64,000 bases of DNA. Source: Pyropia yezoensis. Taxonomy: Eukaryota; Rhodophyta; Bangiophyceae; Bangiales; Bangiaceae. The first letter of the stretch is position 1. Each line of letters opens with the position of its first letter. Both the position numbers and the translations under genes were made by a program. The stretch spans positions 7,306,375 through 7,370,374 of the forward strand of contig CM020619.1 in assembly GCA_009829735.1 (NCBI GenBank), written 5' to 3'. Shown here piece after piece: positions 21,410-31,480 of this stretch. Below the pieces are notes generated by a model. The model saw only the letters and a program-made list of their open reading frames with translations, was not told where the DNA came from and did not search any database.

Positions 21410-21535
21410 TTGTGCGTCCCGTAACAAGTGGACGTGCACGGGTCGTGCAGTGTGGGTTTGATTGGTCCAGTGGCCGATATTTGACATGATCACGACACGA
21501 GCACACGACACGTCCACTTTTTACGGGATGCACTG
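21410..21535 (-). mobile_element. TA-flanked MITE, copy B, reverse orientation
   Basis: Starts TTGTGCGTCCCG and runs through GATTGGTCCAGTGGCCGATATT, the reverse complement of the inside of copy A. The far end is mutated (GGGATGCAC) and a few extra bases lie near it, so this copy is older or rearranged. Confidence 0.8.
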
Positions 21536-21578
21536 TTTACACTGTACTGTACAAGCCCGTTTGAGGCACGCCTAGTTA

Positions 21579-21697
21579 TAGTGCGTCCCGTAAAAAGTGG
21601 ACGTGCACGTGTCGTGATCATGTCAAATATCGGCCACTGGACCAATCAAACCCACACTGCACGACCTGTGCACGTCCACTTTTTACGGGACGCACAA
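21579..21697 (+). mobile_element. 119-bp TA-flanked MITE, copy C
   Basis: Full-length and close to copy A, with TA on both sides (21577-21578 and 21698-21699) and the same ends TAGTGCGTCCCG and CGGGACGCACAA. Confidence 0.88.
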
Positions 21698-21699
21698 TA

Positions 21700-23845
21700 A
21701 GAGGGCGTTTCTAGTGCAGCCTGGGTTTCACGGGCTCCCTCGTCTCCTCATTGGCCGACGAAGATCAATTTGATCGCTCTGAGAGGCAATTCTGTCACCT
21801 CATTGGCTCAAGAGCGAGGTATCAGGTCTCTTGTTCCTTTGGGCCACAGAAAGTTGAAGAATGTACACGTGTTCACCTGCACCAGTTGTCGCGGCCGTGT
21901 GGGGCAGGTGAGAATAGAAAAGATTGGAAAAGATTGCATAGTGGAGAGTCAACCGTTCCTCAAAGAACGGCTGCCGGAACGAAACACCACACCTTGGTGA
22001 AGCGCCACCCACCCCAGCCCATCCCCTCGCACAGCGCCCAAAGGCCACCACCCGCGCCCGGCGCACCCCCCAAAGGCTCACTACCTGCCACACCCGGGGT
22101 TGGCGAGGTCAAACAGGGGTGGGCCCGGCGCAGGGGGCATCTTTTCATGTCTCGGGGGAAGTGCGGTCCCCCCATGACTGTGACTCTACCACCTGTGACG
22201 GATGTACGGTCCTCTGCATCTCGGAGGCTTTTCGACCCTTATAGACACCTGCAGACGCTTCCCCGGGGCATCTCAGAGAGGTCTGAAAGTGCCCGGGGTA
22301 ACAGCGACAGGAATGGAGATATTGATGGGGGAAGGGCTGTCACCTTCAGACCTCGGCGGGGGGGGGGTTGAAGGGGGAGGCGTCAAGGCGACGGGAGGGG
22401 GGGGGAGGGGTGGAAATGTCGTGCTAGGGGTTGGGTAGATTCAATCGCGGGGACACACTCATGCGCAAGATCCGGGTGGCCGGCCTGCGCCCGACCGTCC
22501 CTCACGGCCTCTGTGGCGTGGGGTGAAAATTGGGGTCATGAAAAACCCCAATGTTCTTCTCAGCCACTCACAGGGCTGCACGTTTCTTTGAAAAGGCTAG
22601 TGTAAAGAGACCCAGGCTGCACACCTTAACTTTAGGCGTGGAGGACGGTCGTCCTGCCACGATCTTGCCTGTGGTCGGCTCTGGCGACACACTGGATGGA
22701 GCAGTTCCCAGTCGTCTTGGCGCTGTGCTCCAGGCTCCCCGCGGGTGGCCCCCACCACGAACCCCCCTCCGTCCACTGTGCTCCTCTGTCCCTTCGCAAT
22801 ATGTAGCGCTTGTCCGGCCGTGGCATTCTTCCAGCCACTCTCCACTTCGGGCGTCAACGGGCAGTGTGCCGGCCTTTGCCGTGGCGTGACCGCAGGTCGG
22901 CCCATCATCCTCGCCGGCCATTTGACGGCCGGCGGACGGTGACCGCCACCAGTGAGCAGCTGCCGCGTTGGGGGGGGACTGGTTGGTGATGGAGGCTGGG
23001 TGTGCGCCCGACCGGCTGCCTGCGACCCCCTCCCTCCCTCCCCGGGCCAGTCGTCGTGGCCATCGCTGCGGCAGGAACGTGGGTGGACGCCGCCACGAGA
23101 GAGCATGGCTGCGAGGTCGCGTCCCCCTCTGCCCCCTTCCTATCCCCCTCCGCCCAAGCTCGTCTCGGTACAATCGTGAGCCGGCTGGTGGCTACGGGTC
23201 TGCCTGCCTTGGCTCTGCACTTCCCCCCCCCCCGAACGGTCGGGATTCCCGGTATTGGTGCGTGGTGACGCGGCAGGAGGCGCCCACAGGGAGTCAGAGG
23301 CGGGCCACGATTTCCACGGCGTCGCGGCCGTGGCGCCCTGCGCCCGCCTTGGCCGCCTGGCCCCTCTGCGGAATCCCGGGCGATGGACGCGCGGGCACTG
23401 CCACGGGTCGTGCACGACGTGGGCGTCCCGTGCGGCATCGCGTTGGCTGTGCGCCCATGCCGCGGCTGCCGGCCCCGGCTCGCCATTGAGGTAGCCGTGG
23501 GGGGCGGTGGCGACCTTGGTCGCACAACCGGTAGCCTCCGCCGTCGGTGCGTGCGGGTCGCGCCCGCGGGACGCGGCGAGTATTGGAGTTGTCTGGCTTT
23601 TCTCAGCCTGACGTACCCCTCCCCGCCCCCCCGGTGCGTTTACTCTGCTGTGCCTGGCCGTGACGGCGCCACTACTTCAGGGGCTGCCGTCTTTGTGGGA
23701 GCCAGCTGAGTCTTCCGCTGTGCTTGTCGGGCGTCCTCAGTTTTTAGGCGTTCAGCATCTCGCTGCGGAGCGGGGGGGCAGGGCTCCTTTCCAGGGGTTC
23801 CCCCCGTCGTCGGTACAGCCGCCAGTGCGAAGGGGTGTACGTGCA
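21700..23845. other. Long intergenic stretch without a supported gene
   Basis: No ORF here has a recognisable domain. The part 21700-22000 is less GC-rich. A small hairpin ATTGGGG...CCCCAAT lies at 22529-22552. The 3' end must hold the promoter and 5' UTR of the NAD kinase gene; no TATA box is seen. Confidence 0.4.
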
Positions 23846-25354
23846 ATGGCGTCCCTTTCTTCCGAGGTGGGCGGCCCCCCTGCGACCGGGAAAGGCTGCC
23901 CCACCACGCCCGCGCGGTCTGTGCTGGTTGTGTTTTCTCCCCACTCGGCTACTGCGGCGGCTGCGGCTACCGCCCTCGTCCGCCTCCTTGTCAACGAATT
24001 GTCGCTACCCGTAGCGGTTGAGGTTGCCCCTCACACCCGCCGCCTTCAACGGACGCACCCATCGGGGGTGGTGCGCTTTGGCACTCCTGCGGCCCCCGCG
24101 TGCGGGGTGGTGGTGGCCTTTTGTCTGGGTGGCGATGGGACCGTCCTCCATGTGGCGGGGCTGTTTGCGGGCGCCGTGCCGCCCGTTGTGGCTCTCAGCT
24201 GCGGATCCCTGGGCTTCCTCGCACCCTTCCAACGTGATGCGATGTGGCCCCTGCGGGTGCGCCGTATTGTCATTGCGCTCTGGGCCGACAGCGCCGCACG
24301 TGGGGTGGCCGATGCCAATGGAATGGCTGGGGAAGCGTCAGCTGGAGGTCCCTTCTCCCTGGCGGCGGGCCTAACGTTCACGGCGCGCATGCGACTGGCG
24401 TGTGATGTTGTGTGGGCGGGCGGGGAGGCGTGCCGCGACTGGGCCGACGCGGACCAGGTGCGGGACGGGCGCCCCCCTGCGGCGGGGATGTCTACCTCTT
24501 GCCTATCGTCGACAGGCTCATGGTCCTCGTCATCGTCGGCGTCGTCCATGCCAGCGGCGGCCGTGCCGACTGCTGCTGCCATCACCGGTGCCACTAGCAG
24601 GCTGTCCCTTCGGGGTAGGCCCGCGCCGCTGCTAACGCCCGCTGCCGCCCAGGTGGCCCCGACGTCAATGCAGGTGCTGAACGACGTGGTTATTGACCGT
24701 GGCGCTGCTTCTTCTCTGACGAACCTGGAGGTCTATGCCGACGGCGTCTTTGTGACGCGTGTTCAGGCCGACGGCCTGATCTTGGCCACGCCTACGGGCT
24801 CGACCGCCTACAGCGCCGGCGCGGGCGGAGGGCTTGTCCACCCATCTGTAGCGGCCATCCTGCTCACCCCTGTCTGCCCACACGCCCTGAGTTTTCGCCC
24901 GGCGGTGCTCCCGAGCACTATCCGCCTGCGGGTGGTGGTGGCAGCAGCGTCGCGGGCTTCGGCGGTCGTGTCGTTTGATGGGCGATCGCGGGTGACGCTC
25001 AGTGCGGGCGACGGTCTCGCCGTGACTGCCAGTCGCTGGCCCGTGACAACGGTGGATCTGGCGGGGGGCGCCGCCGACTGGTTCGGTGCCCTCAGCAGCT
25101 GCCTCAGGTGGAACGAGGGGCGCCCGGCGCAAAAGGCGTTAGAGCTGGGCTGCAGCGCGGGGGATGATGTTGGGGAGGAGGCGGAGCTGCCGCTGAGCGA
25201 AGGCGCTGCGGACAGCGAGGCGGAATTCGAGACGGAGGCGCTTCTCCCTGAGCCGCCTGTAGCGCCGACTGCCCCGGTGGAGGGGACTGGAGCAGCCAAA
25301 GCTGACCGTGTGGCGGCCTCACCCGTGGCGGTGACAGGCGTGGACTTTTTTTGA
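23846..25354 (+). CDS. NAD kinase (ATP-NAD kinase family)
   Basis: 502 residues from the ATG at 23846; the same frame is open further upstream but has no earlier ATG. NAD kinase phosphorylates NAD to NADP with ATP. The family's GGDGT nucleotide/metal motif is at 24128-24142 (residues 95-99), followed by a CGSLGFLAPF stretch. The NE-type motif reads LNDVVIDRG, with Asp where Glu is common. The GSTAYS motif (from residue about 319) precedes SAGAGGGLVHP. Between GGDGT and the NE-type motif is a Ser/Ala-rich insertion of roughly 100 residues, and the C-terminus is acidic. The N-terminal ~30 residues could be a targeting sequence but are not clearly one. It converges with the kinase gene downstream. 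Confidence 0.9.
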   Translation: MASLSSEVGGPPATGKGCPTTPARSVLVVFSPHSATAAAAATALVRLLVNELSLPVAVEVAPHTRRLQRTHPSGVVRFGTPAAPACGVVVAFCLGGDGTVLHVAGLFAGAVPPVVALSCGSLGFLAPFQRDAMWPLRVRRIVIALWADSAARGVADANGMAGEASAGGPFSLAAGLTFTARMRLACDVVWAGGEACRDWADADQVRDGRPPAAGMSTSCLSSTGSWSSSSSASSMPAAAVPTAAAITGATSRLSLRGRPAPLLTPAAAQVAPTSMQVLNDVVIDRGAASSLTNLEVYADGVFVTRVQADGLILATPTGSTAYSAGAGGGLVHPSVAAILLTPVCPHALSFRPAVLPSTIRLRVVVAAASRASAVVSFDGRSRVTLSAGDGLAVTASRWPVTTVDLAGGAADWFGALSSCLRWNEGRPAQKALELGCSAGDDVGEEAELPLSEGAADSEAEFETEALLPEPPVAPTAPVEGTGAAKADRVAASPVAVTGVDFF

Positions 25355-26214
25355 GTGTGAGGCGTGGCGCCAGCAGACCGGCCGAGCGTTGTACATAGGT
25401 GCTGTCTGCTTTCTGTGTACTGCCACTTTGTACTGTACAGTCCTGCCGCTCTTTGTGTCGTGTCTTGACCGTCGGCCGCCGAGAAGCGCCTGACGACCTG
25501 CCGCACTGTTGAGTCTCCTTGGACTGCACAGAATACGGGGTCTGCACGTTGGCTGGCAACGGCAAGAAGGGACCCCGCCTGCTGTCACCAGCCAACCTGC
25601 TGGGAGCCCGCTAGCAACCGAGCTCCACCATCGCATTCGTGGCTGCAACGAATGCGCGGCTGTCTACCTCTCACACATACCTCAAGACAGATGCGCGAGC
25701 GGCGGGAAGCACCGCCATTCCTTCTCGTGACGGTCACGAGAAGGTTGGCGCAACGCCACCCGCAACGCGTCGTATCCAGCCAATCAGTACGAGCAATAGA
25801 CAATGGCAACTGGGACAGGTAGCTGCACGGCAGGCAAATATATGTGATATGTGCATGTCAGGCGAGGCAGCACCACACTCAGCGGGCTTACCACAGAAGA
25901 CAAGCAACCTCGCTCCTGCCCCTCCCCACCCAGCCGCGCCAACCCACTGCCCCTACGAAGCAACTAAGGAACGTAACAACAACAAAAAAGAATGGTCAAC
26001 CGCGTCGGTCACCGCCGCTTCTGGCATCGAAAAACCACAGCCAAAGAGTCGGCGCACACGCAAAAATAAAAAACAAGAGATGAGGTACACAAGCAAAGAG
26101 TAGTCACCCTTCTCACCAGCGACCAGCTCGGATTCGCCAGCGGGGAGCGCATCCAATGCACTGCCAACCGCCCAACAGACCACGCCTTGTTCCCCTTCCT
26201 CTGCGTCCACCCAC
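25355..26214. other. Convergent intergenic region with a 25-nt palindrome
   Basis: Lies between the 3' ends of the NAD kinase (+) and the protein kinase (-). A perfect palindrome with a single central base spans 25720-25744 (arms CCTTCTCGTGAC). An A-rich stretch at 25970-26100, including AAAAATAAAAAACAAG, may serve polyadenylation. No gene is seen. Confidence 0.5.
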
Positions 26215-28254
26215 TCACGGCACACCGTCTGTGCTGCCGTCGCCCGAGTCAGACGCCCCCCTCAAGTCAGCCCGCCGCCGGGACAGTGCACGCTGCCCCG
26301 CTGGGCTGCCATCCGCAACGGGCACGGGGCGGCCGTCGCCCTCCTCCCGCTTGCGGCGCACCCCCCGAGCGGCGCCTTGCGTGGAGCCCAAATCGGGCGA
26401 CAAGGACCGCAGAGACACGCTGCGCGTCAAACAGCGGCGGGGTGGACAAGGCCGCCCAGGGGTGGTGGGCGCGGTGTAGAGCGGGCCCAGGCGGCAGGTG
26501 GCAGCCATGAATGCGGCGACCAGGGCAGCGGTGCCAGCGCCAACCGACCGGGCCAGATCTTCGGCAGCGGCAAGCGCGCGGGTCAGACCATTGCCATCCT
26601 CACCATCACAGCCAGACGTGCTGGACGCAGCGTGCCCACCCGGGGGCATCGCGCGTATCACCGCGTCTAGGGTGTCGAGGGCGGCCCGCATCGACAGCCG
26701 ACGGTCAGGATCCTTGCACAGCATGCGACGCAAAAGAGAAACGAGCCCGGCGGGCACAGCCGCCCACTCGCGGCCAGTAAACGTTGGCTCTTCCGTCGTG
26801 ATGCGGCGGCCAAGCGCAGTCATGCCGCCAGGCGTGACGGGTGACCCGAACGGTAGTCGGTGGGCCACCAGCGCGTACACAACAACGCCCGCCGCCCACA
26901 CGTCAGCCGACCGTGGGTCATAGGGCTGTCGCATCACCAGCTCGGGTGCCGCGTAGGCCGCCGTGCCGACGGGGTTGTGCAGCCGAACTCCTGACGTCCG
27001 TGACGAACGCGGTGCGTCGGGCATGGGGGTGGACGGCGCCGACAATACGGGGCTTGCCTCCCCTGCGCTCGGCGCGTGGGCGTACTCCCCGACAACGTCC
27101 GCGGGCGCGCCGCATGCACCCCTTTCGCCTGCGGGCGCTGCGGTCCCACGGTCACCGCAGCCACGCGCAGCGCTCTGTACAAGCGACGGAGCAGCACGTG
27201 GCCCGGTGGGCGGAGTCTGCAGCCCAGAGGGGATCGCCTCGACCGTGATGGCCGCAACCCCATTGGAAGACGAGTCGTCGCACCGACCAGCAGCAACAGG
27301 GGTGTGAGGAGTCGCGCGCGGCCGCCGTCGCCAAAAGCACAGCCCAAAATCAATGAGCCGTACATCCACAACGTCACGGTAAGGGGCAGCTGCTTCGGCT
27401 GAGATATCTGCCACATCCGCCAAATTTACGGGCTCTCGGCATGCCGATGCATCAGGTACTAGGGCATCCGCGGGTGCCATCGCCCCGTCCACCACCGTCG
27501 CACCTACCGGTGGTGGCTCTGGCCGCACCTCGGCATCAGCGGGTGACAGATGCGACCTCGAGCCCAAAACGGCAGCGGCCGACGCATGCTCCTCGCCTAC
27601 CGGCGCAGCGAGCATCACATTCTCCAGCTTCACATCATTGTGGCACACACCCATGGAGTGGCACTCAGCCAGCGCAGCAAGCAGCTGGCGGGCCACCTCC
27701 AGCAAGAGGGGCACCCCCCGCTCCCCCCCGCCCAGCGCCCATTGAAGCAACGTTCCACCTTGCAGCAGCTCTGTCACCAAAAACACGCGCTCCGCATCCT
27801 CCACCACTTCCAGCAGACTGACCGCAACCCCCCCCCCCAACTGCGTCAGGCGCTTGAGCGTCAGCACCTCACGGGCAAGCGCGGCTCGGCCGCGGCCAGA
27901 CAGGCACGCCTTGGCCACCGCCTTGACCGCCACGGGCACCCCGTCCGCGCGACGCACCGCCTCCAGCACGTGGCTGTTGGTGCCCCGCCAGAGGGTGCGG
28001 CCGAGCTGATAGGCATTGGCAAGGACGTCATAGCCAGGGGGCGGGGAGGGCATTGGCGAGCAAGGGCTCCCCCCGCCTCCCCCGCCACGACCTCTCGAAG
28101 CACCGCCCCCGCCGCCGCCGCCACCGCCACCATCACCGCCACCGCCGGTCGGCCCCCGCCAACAGCCACCCAGCGGCGCCGATAGGGTGGCGCTGGTGGC
28201 TTCCTCCGCCTCAGTTAGAGAGCGGGTAAATGGTCGCCGCGCGCTAGCGACCAT
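26215..28254 (-). CDS. Serine/threonine protein kinase with large inserts
   Basis: 679 residues from an ATG. The kinase domain begins near residue 81. Landmarks are the ATP lysine in VAVK (K111), a catalytic loop HNDVKLEN (H205, D207, N212) where HRD is usual, DFG at 302-304, AAPEL at 435-439 and a late KDPDRRLSMRAALD. The glycine loop is poor (GRTLWRGTNSHV). Low-complexity inserts lie between the catalytic loop and DFG (about 215-290) and between DFG and APE (about 310-425), so the activation loop is very long. The N-terminus is Gly-rich. The overall pattern suggests the CAMK/AMPK-like group, which is inference. Asn in place of the HRD arginine would affect control by activation-loop phosphorylation. 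Confidence 0.85.
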   Translation of the reverse strand: MVASARRPFTRSLTEAEEATSATLSAPLGGCWRGPTGGGGDGGGGGGGGGGASRGRGGGGGGSPCSPMPSPPPGYDVLANAYQLGRTLWRGTNSHVLEAVRRADGVPVAVKAVAKACLSGRGRAALAREVLTLKRLTQLGGGVAVSLLEVVEDAERVFLVTELLQGGTLLQWALGGGERGVPLLLEVARQLLAALAECHSMGVCHNDVKLENVMLAAPVGEEHASAAAVLGSRSHLSPADAEVRPEPPPVGATVVDGAMAPADALVPDASACREPVNLADVADISAEAAAPYRDVVDVRLIDFGLCFWRRRPRATPHTPVAAGRCDDSSSNGVAAITVEAIPSGLQTPPTGPRAAPSLVQSAARGCGDRGTAAPAGERGACGAPADVVGEYAHAPSAGEASPVLSAPSTPMPDAPRSSRTSGVRLHNPVGTAAYAAPELVMRQPYDPRSADVWAAGVVVYALVAHRLPFGSPVTPGGMTALGRRITTEEPTFTGREWAAVPAGLVSLLRRMLCKDPDRRLSMRAALDTLDAVIRAMPPGGHAASSTSGCDGEDGNGLTRALAAAEDLARSVGAGTAALVAAFMAATCRLGPLYTAPTTPGRPCPPRRCLTRSVSLRSLSPDLGSTQGAARGVRRKREEGDGRPVPVADGSPAGQRALSRRRADLRGASDSGDGSTDGVP

Positions 28255-31200
28255 GGCGGGCAGAGGCGGGCAGAAGCGGGCAGAGGAGCAACTAAGGGGG
28301 GGCGGTCAGGGCGAGGAGGGGAGGGAGCGACGGCGGCGAACCCCTCGCGCGCCGCGAGCGGCAGCTCAAGCGCGGGCGGGGTGGCGGCCGAGCCTCCCCA
28401 TGCGCACCCGCAAGGACGGCTCCGCGGCGAGGGACACGGCGGCCGTAGCCGCACGTGACAGGGGGGCGGGGAGGAGGGAGGCGGAGAGAGGGCGGGGGGG
28501 GGAGGAGGATGGGGCGCAGCACGGCCAACCCTGCACAGCGGCGCTGCCGCGTCGGATGCGGCACGCCGCCTGCCACCTGCCCCACCTCCCTGCTGCCGAA
28601 GACGCCGGGGGGCCAGGGAGCGAAGCGTCCGCCGAGGCGCGGAGCCGCAGCTCCCGGTTGCCGCGCCCGCGAAGGGCGGGCACGCACGCGCACGCCCAGC
28701 CGCCGCGCTGGTCGCCGACGAGCCCGCCGGCACCGTCGGGAGGGGGGGGCGAGCGACACACAGCCCCGGCGGCAGCCGGGGCACGCACGGCGCCGCTGGC
28801 TGCCTCGGCCGACGTGACAGAGGCGGCCGGCGGGCAACACAGGAAAAGGCTGGGGGGGGGGGTCGTGGCGCGGAATGCCCTGAGGTCCCCCAGTTTACTC
28901 CCGCCGCGCCGGTGCAGTCCCATGGGGGGGGGCGTGACCGCGGCCAGACGGCCAGGCAGATGGGCGGGCTTGTCGGGGGGGTCAGGACGGCGGCGGCATA
29001 ACCCCTCGGGCATGCATTCCGCAGTGCATACACTGTGTTTGAGGTGTGACCCCCCCCCCATCCCCCTCTGGAGCTGGTCCACGCCAGAGACCAACCGACA
29101 TGCATGACAGTTTGGGATTCGCCGCCTCCAGGGGGCCGGCCGGGCGTCCGTCAGGCCACCCCCCCTCGCTGCCCACACCTCTTCCCTGCCGCTTTCCGCT
29201 GTATCTAGTGCGCCCCTCCCTTTCGGTGCTGGAGGACCGTGCACGGCTGCCTGGGCGCCCTCCACACCCCCCTCTCCCCCGTGTCTGCGCGTTTGAAAAG
29301 CATTGATGATGGGCGCTGTCAATGGGAGAGACTGTGAGAGCCTACCTGACGAGGCGGCGGATGGCCAGCAACCAATCACACGGCAGCTACATGCCGTCGT
29401 GACGCAGATGTGGTCGTTTCTCAGACACGTCATACGCTTCGGGCAACTCTCACAGACCATTTTCAGAGACAGATTCTCATTAGCGAAGCTCCTCTGTGAA
29501 GCAGATGCCCTTGTTGTCGCGCTAACGCCAATTGATTGGTCCCCGTGTTTGCAATATCAAATTGCTCCTGGCCACACGTTGATTCGGTTTGGCTTGCGTG
29601 GCTCGATGCGGGACCCGTCCGTGGTGTTCAGGCGGCAGCCTGCTGGCGTAGAGGGGGCGGCCGTCGCAGGGCGGGGGACGGCCGCCAGTGGGTGGGTACG
29701 GCAGCTGCAGGGGTGGCGGCGCGGCCGCCGCGGCGGTGGTGCCTGCTAGTGTCCCGCCGTCGCGGCGGGCATGGTCCGGCTCGCCCCGCCCTGGCCGGCG
29801 GGGCTCTCATTGATTACGTTGTTTCGCGCTGACGGATGTGGTGGTGCTGGCGGCAGCTGCGGCTGCGGCGGCAGCAGCTGCGGCGCTGGCGGCGGTGGAG
29901 ACGGCGGGGGGTAGGGGGAGAGGGGAGCACCCACCACCACTCCAGCCACCACAGCCACGCCCATGCCCACCATGGGCATCCGCACGCAGTAGCCGTAGTT
30001 GCCGCCCTCCGCCCACCCTGCCCGGCCAAGCGCCACAATCGAGCAGTGGCTGCCCCCCCCCCCCCCCCCCCACCCCCGCCCACCCCCCCAAGCAAGCACA
30101 GGCTATCCCGCCGCGACGCCGCCGCCGACTGCGCCGCGACCGACCCGCGGCGGCCCGACCACCGCCACTGCCACGCTAGCCGGCGGGCGGTGGGGGAGGC
30201 GGCGCGGGAGGGGCTCGGGGGGGGGGGGGCCCCCGCCGGTTGCCGCTGCCGCCCGCCGGCGGGCTGCCGGCGCCGTCGTCGCCGCCGGCGCAGCGGGGGG
30301 GGGTTTGGGGGGGAGCGTCCGCCGGCCGCACCCGCCGCCGCTGGGGGTGACGCTGGCGAGCCGCCGGCGGGGGGCGGTGCCGAGCGGCAGGCGGCCGGCC
30401 CCCATGTGGAGCGCAAAGGTGAGCCATGTCTCGGCACGCCGCCTCACCGTCAACACTGTCTGCGCCCGCGGATGTAGGCGCACGCAGGCGACATGGGTCG
30501 CCAGCAGCACCACCTTCTCCGTCAACGCGAAACAATGTCAGAATGTTTCATGGAATATATGAATCATGAGAGGCCAAAATCAAACATTCCAAAAGCCTCT
30601 TAATCAAAACGAAAAACTCGTGTGTGCATGATACCCGGGCCACACGCAAGGCCGCATATGAAAATATTTCGTATAAAACGAAAGAATAAAAAGACTGCTA
30701 GAAAGAGTCCAGTATGTTTTCATGCCTCCACTCGCAAACATTTCCAGGCTCTCGAACAAGTGCCACGCGACAGGTCCTGCCACGGCACACCAGGCCAAGC
30801 CCCCCCTTGGACCTGAGCCCGTCGGAAACCCCCCCCCCCGCACTCCACCGCCGTCGTCGTCGGTACCTGTCCTCACGACGACGCCGCCCGCCGCCCCGCG
30901 TTGGTCGTGCCCCCCCCCGTGTTGGCCGCGGCCCTGCGGACGACGCCGCCCACTATCCCGACGTCACCCTCCGCCTCCCCGTGCCTGCCATCCACCCCTC
31001 CCGTGCTGGCCATCAACCCCCCGTGGCGGCCACCCACCCTCCCGTGTTGGCGCCGGCCCTCCTGACCTCGCCGCCCACCCTCCCGACGTTGCCGCCCGCC
31101 ATCCCGTCGTGCTCGTCGACCCGCCCGATTTGTCGGCGGCCGTGTCGTCCACGCCGCCCACCCTCTCGACGACGCCAGCCGCCACCGCGTGGTGGCCGTC

Positions 31201-31480
31201 CCCCCCCCCGCGTCGGCAGCAGCCCCGCCGACGACGCCACCCACCCTCCCGACCACGCCACGTACATCTTCGCGTTGGCGGCTGTGCTCCCGTCCGGGCC
31301 ACCGCACCCTCGACGAGGGCCTCCCACCCATCCCCCCCGCCGATCAGACGTCCACGTCTTCCTCCCCGTATCCCGTGGTGTGCGAGTCCGTGTGGCGGTG
31401 TGGGTCCGCGTACCTCGCGAAGGAGTTGGTGGGGGCGCGAGCGTGAGCGAGGAGTGTGCGGGGATTACATAACTGCATCT
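28255..31480. other. Intergenic region before the Helitron, no supported gene
   Basis: ORFs at 28290-29100 follow composition. An ATG ORF at 29306-29749 (+, 147 residues) begins with a non-repetitive part (about 29310-29630) but matches nothing I know. On the minus strand at 30525-29746 pieces such as a TM-like VGMGVAVVAGVVVGAPL could be exons, but frames change at C tracts (C19 at 30053-30071). An AT-rich island lies at 30530-30740. From 30870 to 31330 are degenerate repeats of the type CGCCGCCCACCCTCCCGAC. Confidence 0.35.

Noticed and set aside
23660..23845. Upstream extension of NAD kinase
   Set aside because: The frame is open but contains no ATG; it begins at a GTG, and the family homology starts after 23846.
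30722..31480. N-terminal 253-codon extension of the Helitron protein
   Set aside because: The stretch is proline-rich degenerate repeat with host-like GC content; the Helitron composition begins at about the ATG at 31481.
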